DNA of 64,000 nt, taken from contig CAWEPG010000013.1 of assembly GCA_963810905.1 (NCBI GenBank), positions 1-64,000 on the forward strand. Reading direction: 5' to 3'. This DNA is from CAWBAT01 sp963810905. GTDB lineage: Bacteria > Acidobacteriota > Terriglobia > Versatilivoradales > Versatilivoraceae. Position 1 is the first letter of the stretch, and each line of letters starts with the position of its first letter. Positions 27,651-36,926 of the stretch are shown piece by piece. The notes beneath the pieces were generated by a model. That model saw only the letters and a program-made list of their open reading frames with translations. It made no database searches and had not been told where the DNA came from. Made by a program: the position numbers and the translations under genes.

Positions 27651-28228
27651 AATTCTCCTTAGGATATTGAGCTGCGAAGATTGTGTCGTTGTCATTGTTT
27701 TGTGTGTCGACGTATGCCAGATCGAATTTAAAGCCACCTCCCCGAGCTCGGGGGTTCTCCTAAAGCTTGCGCTCCCATTTACTTGGCTCGATCGCTTCGA
27801 TGTTTTTCTTCTCATGACTCCGGATTCGATCGCCGTTCTCAAAATGCCGACTAAGCATTGGAACGACTGTAAATTGCACATTTGAAACCTCCGCATATGA
27901 TTATGATTGAAGCGGCCTGCTCATGACCGCCTCTGGGTATATGTTGTCTTGCTTCAACGTTCTCCCTGCTATTACTGAGCAAAAAAAAATCCATTGGCGG
28001 GAGTTCTTCCTCAACCAATGGACGTCTCTGTCCTCGGTGCCCTCACTTCTTGAGCACACCGTTAATTTTTGTGAAGGACACTCTCAACACGACCTTGTGT
28101 TGAAAACAAGCTGAATTTAAAGCGGATTTAAAAATAGTTCAAGTTTATTTATTTTATGATATGAATAAACAAAACTTATGGACCTGGATAAAACGATAGC
28201 CTTACTTTCGCTCGCCAATCCGGGATGA
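27651..28228. other. Gene-free gap upstream of the porin
   Basis: No credible protein gene is seen. The gap carries a minus-strand terminator-like hairpin (27981-28021) and a small stem CAACAC/GTGTTG near 28087, both in the leader direction of the porin gene. Confidence 0.4.
27981..28021 (-). terminator. Minus-strand terminator in the porin leader
   Basis: CCATTGG (27991) pairs with CCAATGG (28015) around a 17-base loop. On the minus strand the stem is followed by A and nine T residues. No gene ends just upstream, so it either ends a small RNA or acts as an attenuator about 330 bases before the porin start. Confidence 0.65.
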
Positions 28229-28266
28229 ACACGGGTCTTGTTGTGACCCGTGTCAAGGGAGGATCG

Positions 28267-28794
28267 ATGGACCCAGGTCATTACGCTTTATGGTTGATGC
28301 CCACTGGAAAGCTTTATGCCAGACTGGCACAACTTATAAAAGAGTTGGCACAGGAGTTCTCAGCGCCCTTCTTTGAACCTCATCTGACTTTGCTGGGAGG
28401 GATTACGGGCGATACAGCCAAGATTGTCGGTCAGTGCGAAGAACTCTGTGACTTCCAGAGACCTTTCGAAATCCGACTCGCCGAGCCCGGACATCTTGAT
28501 GATTATTATCGAAGCCTATTCCTCCACGTGGCGCGGTCTCCTGCACTTCTTCACGCCAACAGGCGGGCACGAAAAGTTTTAGAATATTCAGAAGACGCGG
28601 ATTACTTCCCCCATGTGAGCCTCCTCTACGGCAACTACCCGCTCGAGCTAAAGCAAAGCATCGTCGCAGGGAGGGTGGGTGGAATGAACGAGACGTTTTC
28701 AGTGGATCGTTTCTTCCTGATTGATCTTGCAGGAGAGCCACAGGATTGGACCCGAATCGGGAGTTTCTTCTTTCGTAAACAGCGTCGTCCGTGA
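28267..28794 (+). CDS. 2H phosphoesterase, cyclic phosphodiesterase type
   Basis: A 175-residue 2H-family protein with both catalytic motifs, PHLTLLGG (about residue 36) and PHVSLLYG (about residue 119). This family hydrolyses 2',3'-cyclic phosphates or ADP-ribose 1'',2''-cyclic phosphate. The start is placed at 28267 because GGGAGG sits five bases before it; an ATG at 28225 would add 14 residues but overlaps a 9-bp hairpin (ACACGGGTC/GACCCGTGT, 28229-28253). That hairpin lies just upstream of the ribosome site and could affect translation. The gene converges on the M28 peptidase gene with a 15-base gap. Confidence 0.85.
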   Translation: MDPGHYALWLMPTGKLYARLAQLIKELAQEFSAPFFEPHLTLLGGITGDTAKIVGQCEELCDFQRPFEIRLAEPGHLDDYYRSLFLHVARSPALLHANRRARKVLEYSEDADYFPHVSLLYGNYPLELKQSIVAGRVGGMNETFSVDRFFLIDLAGEPQDWTRIGSFFFRKQRRP

Positions 28795-28809
28795 TGGGGA
28801 AAAGATGGC

Positions 28810-30457
28810 TTACCGATTCATACTGCGCGGGGGAGAGACTTCTACGGTCGCCGGTTTTTTTTCTTCAGCCGGACGATCCGGTGGAAGCGGCTTGCGGGGC
28901 ATCATTTCATCGCGCATAGCGGCTTGATACACGAGACTCGCGATCACGACGGATGCCTGCATTAAGTCATCGGGCTGGACATAATCCACCACATCGATAT
29001 TACTGTGATGGGTCCTGCCGTATTCGAGGCCGTCCTGAACAAATTGAAATCCGGGTAATCCCACGGCGTCAAAGGAGAGATGATCGGTTCCAAAAGTATC
29101 CCGGATACTCACCGTGGTTACTCCCAGGTCAGCGAAGGGCTTTAGCCACTCTTCGAAGATGGGCCGCGCCGCGGCGTTCCCTTGCAGGAAGATCCCTCGA
29201 ATCTTTCCACTCCCATTGTCGAAGTTAAAGTAAACCGATAATTTGGAGTGTTCCGGTTTCAGGCTTAACGGCCCCTGATAAGATTGCAGATTATCTGGCA
29301 GAGCCTTTTCTTCGGGATCCGAAGGCTCAGGACGGGAGCCAAAGTGCTGACTGACATAGGCATGTGACCCTTCAAGACCTTGTTCTTCCCCGCTCCAGAG
29401 AGCAATACGAATGGTCCGTCGTGGATTGACGTTCAGAGCCTTCAAGATGCGGGTGACTTCCATACAGACCGCAGCTCCGACCCCATTATCCGTAGCTCCT
29501 GTGCCGACATGCCAGGAATCCAGGTGCGCTCCCAGCATGACCACTTCATCTTTCCGGTCGGTACCGGGGATTTCCGCCAGGGTGTTGTAAGACATCAAAT
29601 CCTGCTCATAGAATGTATTTTTGAGCTCCAGTTCTAATTCCACCTCAATGTTCAGGCCAAGTAGTCTCATGATGCGGTTGTACTGTTCGGCCGCCATAAC
29701 CAGGGAAGGAACTCCCACAGGCTCGTCCGGTCGGTAATATTGCCTCCAGGATACAAACGACATCCCCCCGCTTCCATGGCCCGGCTCAATGACAGCGACA
29801 ACTTTTTCTTCGGAGAGAAACTGGAGAAGCGCCTTTTCAAAGTTGCTTTTTTTGATGAATTCAGCTCGCGCTTCTTCTTTGTTGCGTGGAGGGGGTGGGG
29901 TGTAATGGAAAATCTGGTCAAGTTGTTGATCTGACAATCGGGTCATATTGGGCTTATCCTGAGGTTTGATTTCCTCAATGGGACTCAACATCAGAATCAT
30001 GCCAGCCAATTTCCCTTTGTAGTTGGCAAAGTCGGCTTCGGACTCCAGCTTTACTTTCATCACCTTCGCCTGAACTGGCCCACTGAGGCCAGGAGTCCAG
30101 GCTTTCGGAAAAACAACAAGCGGAGCATAACCAGGAGAGATCATATGCACCGAGACCCGGTCCATCGACCATCCTCGACGATATGGCCCCCAGGCTTCCA
30201 AGTGAGCATTGGCAAGTCCCCAATCCTCCAGCTGTTTCCGGGCCCATTCATTGGCTTTGCGCATATTGGGCGAGCCGGTCAATCGAGGACCAATCTCGTC
30301 ACAAAGCCGGTTTAATATTTCCATGACTTTTGAATTCCCAAATCCTTCCTGCCGGATTCGGGTGAGTATCTGAAGATTAACGGCTTCCTCTGCAAATAAA
30401 TAAACCGAACGAGAGAAAGAAACAACCCGTCAGAATGAATACTGTTTTTCTTCGCAT
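28810..30457 (-). CDS. M28-family metallopeptidase (carboxypeptidase Q-like), frameshift in signal peptide
   Basis: A zinc aminopeptidase or carboxypeptidase of about 550 residues. The main frame (from 30324) holds the PA-like insert and the M28 core: MLGAHLDSWHVGTGATDNGVG (first zinc ligands), WSGEEQGLEGSHAYV (catalytic Glu), FNFDNGSGKIRG, and GTDHLSFDAVGLPGFQF. It lacks a start with a ribosome site. The next frame upstream has AAGGA and an ATG at 30457 opening a signal peptide (MRRKTVFILTGCFFLSFGLF). It joins the main frame near 30395 through AEEAVNLQILTRIRQEGFGN, the usual family start. A one-base shift, probably an error, splits the two. Exported. Confidence 0.9.
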
Positions 30458-30794
30458 AAGTTTTCCTTAATCGTGTTGACCGTATTAAGTGCAGATCGCC
30501 TATTAAGTGGATGAAGTGAAATAGGGAACCCGATCAGCTTCTTGGAGTTTCAGGTGATTCATGTCCCAAGGGAGTCACAATCCAAATTCTCCCTAACCCG
30601 TAAATCATATAAAGGGTTATTATCCGTGATGCATTGCACTTGACACCAGCAAAAGAATTCCAGAATTTACTGGTATGAGCAGGGTAGCATTGGGAGTTCT
30701 TCAAACCTAGAAGCGCTGCGAATGGGCAGTTGGAACCCACTCAGCGTGCCTTTTAATTCCCTTTTCAACTCAGCGTGATCGAGAAAGGACCGAT
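30458..30794. other. Gene-free gap between two divergent genes
   Basis: About 340 bases between the divergent M28 peptidase and MBL-hydrolase genes. No gene or clear structure is seen; it should hold both promoters. Confidence 0.4.
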
Positions 30795-31853
30795 ATGTTC
30801 AAAAAGCCTGCCAAACGGAAAGCCTCTCAATTTCGGCTCACTGCGCTCGCCATGATCATCCTGATCTTGCTCTGTCCTGCCCTGTCGCGGGCAGAAAGCC
30901 TGGACATTTACTTCATCGACGTTGAAGGGGGTGCCGCAACTTTCATCGTCACGCCCGAGCATGAATCGATCCTGATTGACTGTGGGTCGAAAAGTGACGA
31001 TTTGCGGGATCTGAACAGGATTCTCCATGTTGCCAAGCTGGCCGGAATCTCGAAGATTGATCATTTCGTTGTCAGCCATTTTCATGGTGATCATTTTGGG
31101 CCGATACTTCAGCTGAGTCAGACCATTCCCATTGGCCACTTTTACGATCACGCTTTGATGCAACCCGACCAGGAGTACGACAAAGATTTATACGCCGATT
31201 ATCAGAAGGCCTCCCAAGGGAAGCGCCAAGTCCTGCATGCCGGAGATACCATTCCGCTGAAGAAGAAGGCTGTGCCGCTGAGACTCATCTGCGTGGTCGC
31301 AGACGGCAAAGTCATTCCGACACCCGTAGGCGTCGGAGCCGGTCCCAACCCCTTTTGCGATGTGCCGGCGAAACCCATGGACACGTCGGATAATGCCAAG
31401 AGCATTGGCCTTCTTCTGAGCTATGGTGACTTCGATTTCCTCGATTTGGGGGATTTGACGTGGAACATTGAACATCAACTGGTCTGCCCCAATAATCCCT
31501 TGGGAAAGGTAGATCTGCAGATGGTAACGCACCATGGTCTCGACCTTAGCAGTAATCCAGCCTTGGTCAGGGTCATTGAGCCTACTGTCAGCGTCATGTG
31601 CAATGGCCCCCACAAAGGAGCGAACGCGGAAGTCGTCTCGCTGCTCAAATCAATCCCAAGCCTGAAAGCGACTTATCAACTGCATCGCAATGTGGAGATG
31701 AGCGAAAAAGATAATCCCGATAAAAGCCAGATCGCCAATTGGGAAGAGAATTGCAAAGGAGAATTCATCAAGGTATCCGTGTCCCCTGCAGCGAAAACCT
31801 TCTCAGTGACAATAGGCGAGAAAGGCAAAAGCACAACGTATTCGACGAAGTGA
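30795..31853 (+). CDS. Exported metallo-beta-lactamase-fold hydrolase (ComEC-like domain)
   Basis: A 352-residue MBL-fold protein. A signal peptide is clear (hydrophobic LTALAMIILILLCPAL, then SRA). The domain opens with LDIYFIDVEGGAATFIVTPE, has the metal site HFHGDH at residues 95-100, and later VTHHGLDLSSN and VSVMCNGPHKGANAE, the pattern of ComEC/Rec2-type competence-linked hydrolases without the membrane parts. The role could be phosphodiesterase or nuclease-like in the periplasm; the substrate is unknown. It stands alone with its own promoter region and no frame faults. Confidence 0.88.
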   Translation: MFKKPAKRKASQFRLTALAMIILILLCPALSRAESLDIYFIDVEGGAATFIVTPEHESILIDCGSKSDDLRDLNRILHVAKLAGISKIDHFVVSHFHGDHFGPILQLSQTIPIGHFYDHALMQPDQEYDKDLYADYQKASQGKRQVLHAGDTIPLKKKAVPLRLICVVADGKVIPTPVGVGAGPNPFCDVPAKPMDTSDNAKSIGLLLSYGDFDFLDLGDLTWNIEHQLVCPNNPLGKVDLQMVTHHGLDLSSNPALVRVIEPTVSVMCNGPHKGANAEVVSLLKSIPSLKATYQLHRNVEMSEKDNPDKSQIANWEENCKGEFIKVSVSPAAKTFSVTIGEKGKSTTYSTK

Positions 31854-32264
31854 TCCGACGGACTATGTTTGATGAGATAGTTCCAAACCCCCTCGGGTTG
31901 GGCTCTAGTCATTGCTCAATTCAAACTGAGCTACCGGAGCAGGACTTTTCCGAAAGACATCCACCTTCCCCCCTGAAGAAGTTGAAAGAATTGAGAGCTC
32001 CGTAGGGAACGGACGCTATTCCGTTCCTTGTAGCGTGGTGAAGCATTTGAATTCAGTGTTCCTCGCCAACGGGAACGCTGCGGCGAGCGTTCCCTACAGC
32101 CAGTTCTATTTACCTTTCACACCTCCCCTTCAAACAGGGAATTTTTCAAAGATCGTTTTGCCGCCCAATCCATAGAATTAATTTCCAACTTTCCCCATAA
32201 AGAGTCGCGCTCGTGGAACTCTTCCCGTTATTTCAGGAATTCTTCCTTAAAGTCAAACATTAGC
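31854..32264. other. Gap containing a REP pair
   Basis: No protein gene is seen. The middle is filled by the REPIN-like repeat at 32003-32097, and the right end leads into the padR promoter. Confidence 0.5.
32003..32097. repeat. REPIN-like pair of REP hairpins (first)
   Basis: Two inverted REP-type units. The left is GTAG followed by a hairpin with arms GGAACGG (32006) and CCGTTCC (32021). The right, read on the minus strand, is GTAG followed by a hairpin with arms GGGAACGCT and AGCGTTCCC (32071-32094). The 5' GTAG next to a palindrome is the established mark of REP elements mobilised by RAYT transposases. A second pair of the same design is at 36296-36388. Confidence 0.75.
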
Positions 32265-32317
32265 TTGACGATTCGATATATCGAGTGATAGATATATCAT
32301 TACTATCGATATATCAA
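32265..32317 (+). promoter_or_regulatory. padR promoter with three palindromic operator copies
   Basis: A -35-like TTGACG lies at 32265, followed by three GATATATC palindromes at 32275, 32291 and 32308, spaced 16 and 17 bases. The first two sit in larger palindromes (TCGATATATCGA, TGATAGATATATCA). They cover the probable -10 and run up to the AGGAGG ribosome site of padR, as expected for autorepression by a dimeric winged-helix regulator. Confidence 0.7.
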
Positions 32318-32328
32318 TAGGAGGATAT

Positions 32329-32710
32329 ATGCCAAAGCTTCAAAACAAAGATCCCGATCAATGGCTGCCACTTCCGCTCACAGTATTCCATATTCTGCTG
32401 GCTTTGGTCGGTAAGGAGCTTCACGGCTATGGGATCATGAAAGAAGTCTCTCACAGCACAGAAAACAAGTTGCGCCTCGGACCCGGGACTCTCTACGGGG
32501 CCATCAAGCGTCTTCTTCAGGCAGGCCTGATCGAGCAGTCCAGTGAACGGCCGGATCCCGATCAGGACGACGAACGTCGCATTTATTACCGGCTTACCGA
32601 CTTCGGTCAGCGGGTACTGTCGTGCTGAAACCAAGCGAATGTCACAGTTGGTCGGAATGGCAAAGGCCCGGCGAGTTCCCATTCGCCCACGTCTGCGATT
32701 GTCTTATTGA
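32329..32710 (+). CDS. PadR-family transcriptional regulator (frameshift near the end)
   Basis: A winged-helix repressor of about 125 residues. The DNA-binding part is clear: PLTVFHILLALVGKELHGYG, GPGTLYGAIKRLLQAGLIEQ, and DERRIYYRLTDFGQRVLS. The frame then ends early at 32628. A one-base shift near 32620 restores the usual C-terminus (AETKRMSQLVGMAKARR, then VPIRPRLRLSY) with a stop at 32710. In Acidobacteria such PadR genes often precede ADOP-type ABC permeases, and relics of one follow here. AGGAGG precedes the ATG, and the operator is immediately upstream. Confidence 0.88.
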
Positions 32711-32754
32711 ATTGCCATTCCTAACAGGGAGAAGAGTTCTGACGAGACTTCGTC

Positions 32755-32998
32755 ATGAGTAAGCCGAAAAAACATCAACCCTTAGCCATGCGATTCTATG
32801 CCTGGCTCATCCGGCTCTACCCGAAGGAATTTCGAGCGAAATTCGGATCACGAGATGCTCCAAACCTTCCGAGACCGATGGCGCGATGAGCTGGATCAGG
32901 CAAACGCCTTCCGGAAATTGGCGTTTTTGGGCGGAGGTCATTTTCGATTTCCTGACCACAGCTCCGTTTGAATACTTTACCAAAGGAGAGAGATATGG
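32755..32998 (+). pseudogene. Relic of an ADOP-type ABC permease N-terminal segment
   Basis: Three frames read in succession give one continuous segment: MRFYAWLIRLYPKEFRAKFG (to about 32855), EMLQTFRDRWRDELDQANAF (to about 32930), then FWAEVIFDFLTTAPFEYFTK. This is the characteristic head of acidobacterial duplicated orphan permeases, where a short cytosolic segment precedes the MacB-like part. Two frameshifts break it and the permease domains do not follow. Its place after padR fits the usual PadR-ADOP pairing, so this appears to be what is left of such a unit. Confidence 0.7.
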
Positions 32999-34394
32999 AA
33001 ACCGTAGAGAGAGATTTGCGCTGGGACCTGCGTTATGGAGTGCAGCTGTTTCTTCGACATTCGGCGATTGCTTTGAAATACGCGACTTGGGCCGGGATTT
33101 CACTTCTCGGTCTGTATGCCCTTGCGATCGTCACCGTTGCGCTCTACAGCAGTCTTGAAGCACGGCGGATGGAGGGGACGGTGAATCAAACCTGGATAGA
33201 GGCCACAGGCCAAACGCCTCACGAGTCTTATGAGTCCATCCTCAAGCGTTATCCAAACTCAGGAAAGAACAAATCAGCAATTGAATTGGAAACAATCTCC
33301 GTCCGTTTGGGCATAGAGAATTACAGAGTCAGGGTCTGAGTGGGGAAGCCAGGGCCATGGCCGAATCGAACCTTTTTCCTCTACTGGTGCAGCTACTTAT
33401 CTGTACACCCAGCTGGCCAAACCATTTGATGAAATTGATATACCACCTTCGCACATCAAAGAATACTTGAGACTCCATCATTCAGACCTGGACGAACTCT
33501 ACAACCGGGTTTTGCAAAATGAAGATCCCCGATGGGAAATCGACATCCAGAAAGGGTACAGAGCCCCCGTACCTAACTTGCTTTTTCATCAACAACTTCA
33601 CTCGGTCCTTGCCCTCGACATCCTTGAAAGAACGAGGCGTGGTGAGGCACAAAGAAAGCACTTGAAGCATTTGAAGCCAGCTGGAAAATCAGCCAATCTT
33701 TACGTGACCGACCAGAGATGATCAGCCAATAAATTTCTCTACAGCTTCTCAACCGGCAAACGGGTGTTTTGCGCAAAATGAAGCAAGTCCCGCGTGAGTG
33801 GCAGCAGCGAATTTCTAGTGTCAATCTTATCGATTCCATGTTGCAATCCATGACGCTGGACACTGAAGTGATTCAGTCAAGATATTGGCGGCTACAAATG
33901 AGAATATACGTCACTGGATGGGATAATCTATTCCTGAATGCGCCATTGTCCGGCCCATTAAGAAGACTCATAGCGTAGAGGAATCTGGAACTGACCGGTG
34001 AAGTAATAGCTGAACTCCAAAAGACTGGCATTTGCGGCTTTGATCCCGAATCACAGGAAGATAATTGAGGGCAAAACATCTCGCTGGGTCTTTCCCAATA
34101 ATCTGGCTTTTCGTCAATACAGATCGACCATTATAGAGCGATTCTCAAGACCTCACTTTACATTGAGTTGACGCAGAAAATTCTTGAGACCCGAGGGGAT
34201 TTTGCAAATCTGAAACTCAATCGCCAAGAATTCGAAGATGTAAAAGTAAAACTTCGCTCTGCAGCGAGGCCACATGGATTAGAGAGATTTCACCCGAAGG
34301 TACTATTCATATCAGTGTCGTCGGGATACCGGAATGGATGAAGGAGCAAGGACCGATTGTTGCCGTGTTCCCCTTGAATATTCGTTTCAGATAA
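32995..34394 (+). pseudogene. Chimeric, decayed gene: ADOP-like start joined to a hypothetical protein family
   Basis: The ATG at 32995 has a GGAGAG site and opens METVERDLRWDLRYGVQLFL, the typical first line of an ADOP permease. It then turns into a different protein: a membrane helix (ATWAGISLLGLYALAIVTVA) and SYESILKRYPNSGKNKSAIE. After further frame changes come DELYNRVLQNEDPRWEIDIQ, ASWKISQSLRDRPEMISQ, an in-frame TAA near 33727, LLNRQTGVLRKMKQVPREWQ, LKTSLYIELTQKILETRGD, and EGTIHISVVGIPEWMKEQG ending FPLNIRF at 34394. The order and spacing suggest a single ancestral protein of about 460 residues, now dead. No function known. Confidence 0.65.
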
Positions 34395-34450
34395 AAAACC
34401 TTTGATGATTGGCGTAATAGGGGTAGGGAGAGCGTGAGCTCCCCCTCCCT

Positions 34451-34486
34451 CCGAACCGGACGGGCGGATCTCCCGCATCCGGCTCT
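34451..34486 (-). ncRNA. Group II intron domain V
   Basis: A 36-base hairpin with the conserved catalytic pattern GAGCCGGATGCGGGAG, a loop, and CCGCCCGTCCGGTTCGG. It lies 13 bases after the reverse transcriptase stop, the normal position. Confidence 0.85.
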
Positions 34487-34498
34487 CCAGTTGGTGGT

Positions 34499-35844
34499 TC
34501 ACCCAGTCCGGGATTGACGTAGATAGCATTCCCAAGCATAAAGGTTCGTCAGAGGATTCAACCCTTGCTTGGCAAAGAAGAGCATTGGGCCAGCGCTGAT
34601 GGTCGCTCCCCGCCCACGCCCTGTTCCCCTGGCGCTTGCGCAGGATACTGCGCAACCGCATCCGCACCCAGCCGTCCAGCGGTCGGAAGGTGCTTTTGAT
34701 GACTGTGTTTGAAATATTCAAACCAGCCCCGCAGCGTGCGATTGACGTCTTTGACGATCGCCTTCAAGCTATGGCCGTGGGTGCGTCGCGTCTTGGCCCG
34801 AATCGTGTCTTTGAACTTCCGGAGACTCTTCTCCCGCGGCCACTTCATCCCTCGCTCGAAGTGATATCCCAGAAAGTCGAAGCCCCCCTTCTCGGTGGCG
34901 TCCACAATCCGTGTCTTCACCGGATGCAGCGCCAGACCCGCCTGCTCGGCCCACTGCTGCACCTGTTCCAAGGCCGCTGCCGCTTCCGCCTGGCTCCGGC
35001 ACAGGATGACAAAGTCGTCGGCATACCGCACCATCTCGATCCCCTGTTGCGCCATCTGCTGATCCAGCGGATTCAAGATAGATGTTCGCCAACAACGGAC
35101 TGATCACCGCTCCTTGCGGGGTCCCTCCTTCCGGCGTCCAGCTCTTCGTCGTCTCCATGACCTTTTGCTTCAGATACGCTTCCAGCAACTCCAGCACTCG
35201 CCCGTCCGATACTTTCTCCCTCACTCGCTCCAGCAACGGTCGATGCGGAATCGTGTCGAAGTAGCTCTTCAGATCGGCATCCACCACCCAGGTGTAGCCA
35301 GCTTTCAGCAGCTGATCCACCCGCCGAGTGCGTCCTTGCACCCCCGGTTCGGTCGAAACCCGTAGCTCTGCTCGGCAAAGTCCCGCTCGAAGATCGGTTC
35401 CAACACGTGCCGCAATGCCGCTTGCACCACTCGGTCTCGCACCGTCGGAATCCCCAACGGCCGTTTCTCCTCACTGCCCGGCTTGGGTATCCACACCCGC
35501 CTTACCGCTTGGGGTCGGTACCTCCCGTCCTGCAGCGATTGCGCGAGTTTTGCCAGGTTCTCTTCCAGATGGCGCTCGAACATCTCCACCGTCTGATGAT
35601 CCACCCCCGCTGCCCCTCCGTTGGCTCTCACTTCCGCAAAAGCCGCCCGCAGGTTGGCCAGGGCATACACCTTGTCCATCAAGCTAAACCACTTGCCTCC
35701 TTTCACCCCCTCTTCGAGGGCCGTCAACATCCGTTCCGTCCAGACCGAAGGTTCCACCCAAGCCCAACGGGCTCGAATCTCTCCGGCTTGTTTAGTCTCT
35801 CGCGACACTGCCGCCGGTTCTTCTTCCCTCGTTCTGTCGGTCAC
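34499..35844 (-). pseudogene. ltrA: Group II intron reverse transcriptase/maturase, about four frameshifts
   Basis: A maturase of about 448 residues in pieces. Frame one (from 35844) gives the N-terminus through RRVWIPKPGSEEKRPLGIPT and EQSYGFRPNRGC. Frame two (from about 35310) gives WVVDADLKSYFDTIPH and PEGGTPQGAVISPLLANIYL. Frame three (from about 35075) has the catalytic RYADDFVIL, FDFLGYHFERG and the maturase part TLRGWFEYFKHS. The next frame gives FRPLDGWVRMRLRSILRKRQ and DHQRWPNAL. A last shift near 34584 leads to FFAKQGLNPLTNLYAWECYL and a stop at 34499. The catalytic YADD is intact, but no single frame makes a whole enzyme. Confidence 0.88.
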
Positions 35845-36295
35845 GTCTCCACCTTCCTGCGTCCCTTCGCTCCCTCCCCATTACCGGACTTCCTCGCTAC
35901 TATGGACGCTCTGACTCCTGTCGGTCCGGCTCTTCGGTTCTCAACCAGCAACATGAACACCGTCTCTGTTCGCCAACAGGTCTCCCTGATTCACGTGTCT
36001 GACCTTCCGATCCCTCCGTCTCCAACCACCCCCCCGGCCCTCGACGCCGATTTCTCACGCTACCCCTCATCTCGCCGAGTCTCCCGCTGCTCGCGGGTCT
36101 AGGCTTCACCTTTCCTACGCAGGCTCGCCGACTCTGACAGGCCGAATCGAGTTTCTTATCCTACGGATGGATCGTTCACCTCCTGTTGCTCCCCACCCCG
36201 TCTCACGACGACGCAGTTACAGTTGGTTACAGGCCGGAGAGCGTATACCTGAAGAGGACTTCCACCTCTCCAATCACACACGCTTTCAGGCGCAC

Positions 36296-36388
36296 GTAGG
36301 GACAGGCCTCCCGGCCTGTCCGGTAGTTGAAATCCATTGTCAGCCACGCAAAAGCGTGGCTCGACAGGCCAGGAGGCCTGTCGCTACC
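36296..36388. repeat. REPIN-like pair of REP hairpins (second), next to the intron
   Basis: Left unit: GTAG and a hairpin GACAGGCC/GGCCTGTC (36301-36320). Centre: hairpin GCCACGC-AAAA-GCGTGGC (36343-36360). Right unit, on the minus strand: GTAG and a hairpin GACAGGCC/GGCCTGTC (36363-36382). The symmetric layout matches REPIN elements. The group II intron starts exactly at the left GTAG. Confidence 0.8.
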
Positions 36389-36424
36389 AAGCTGGCGTCG
36401 TCCGCCCATCCAAATGTTGCCCGC

Positions 36425-36460
36425 AAAAAAAAGCCTGGCAGCGGAACCCGCTGCCAGGCT
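36425..36460 (-). terminator. Strong intrinsic terminator of the atp operon
   Basis: A 13-bp perfect stem, AGCCTGGCAGCGG with CCGCTGCCAGGCT, is followed on the minus strand by eight T residues. It lies 30 bases beyond the atpE stop, so the F0 transcript ends here and does not run on into other atp genes. Confidence 0.95.
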
Positions 36461-36489
36461 TTTCAAGATCCCTTTGATAATCTTTGCGA

Positions 36490-36798
36490 CTAATTTACTT
36501 TGATGAAGATGATCAACAGCGTGTAGAGTGCCAGCGACTCAATCAGCACCAATCCCAGCAATAAGGCAAAACGGATTGCTGGTGCTGCGCCTGGATTGCG
36601 GGCTAACCCCTCGCAAGCCGCCGAAATGGCCTTCCCCTGCGCCAGTCCACAGACAGACGACGCAATGGCCATGGCGAACCCAGCTGTGATCGTAGCCCAT
36701 TGATGGCCACCTCCGGCAGCCGCATCTTGCGCGAAGACCGGTGACGCCATCAAAAGTACTCCCATGGTCAGTAATGCGAATGCAAAAACCTTTCTCAT
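36490..36798 (-). CDS. atpE: ATP synthase F0 subunit c
   Basis: A 102-residue c subunit. Residues 1-23 look like a cleavable signal peptide (MRKVFAFALLTMGVLLMASP, then VFAQ), seen in c subunits of Acidobacteria and some others. Two helices follow, with the polar loop GLARNPGAAP and the ion-binding glutamate in LVLIESLALYTLLI. No Na+-type second acidic residue is visible in helix 1, so a proton is the likely ion. The start at 36798 is chosen for the AAGGAG before it. It is the last gene of the operon, followed by a strong terminator. Confidence 0.95.
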   Translation of the reverse strand: MRKVFAFALLTMGVLLMASPVFAQDAAAGGGHQWATITAGFAMAIASSVCGLAQGKAISAACEGLARNPGAAPAIRFALLLGLVLIESLALYTLLIIFIKVN

Positions 36799-36926
36799 GG
36801 TTTTCGCTCCTTTCATTGAAAGATCACTCCATCGGATTCTCTCAACGGAGTGTTATAAACTGCCTCATGGAGGTGGTTCCCGGAAAACCCTCGTGCATCC
36901 CGGGCTCACGCGTGAAGCAAACCTGG

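Larger units (their letters stand above)
34417..36295 (-). mobile_element. Group II intron, about 1.88 kb
   Basis: On the minus strand the element begins GTGCGCCTGAAAGCG at 36295, a typical group II 5' end. It carries a maturase-type reverse transcriptase and shows domain V at 34486-34451 (GAGCCGGATGCGGGAG, then CGTCCGGTTCGG). A GC-rich domain VI hairpin follows, ending CCCCTAT near 34417. The 5' exon is the GTAG end of a REP hairpin. RNA parts look intact while the encoded protein is frameshifted, so it is probably not able to move on its own. Boundaries are good to a few bases at the 5' end, less at the 3' end. Confidence 0.85.
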
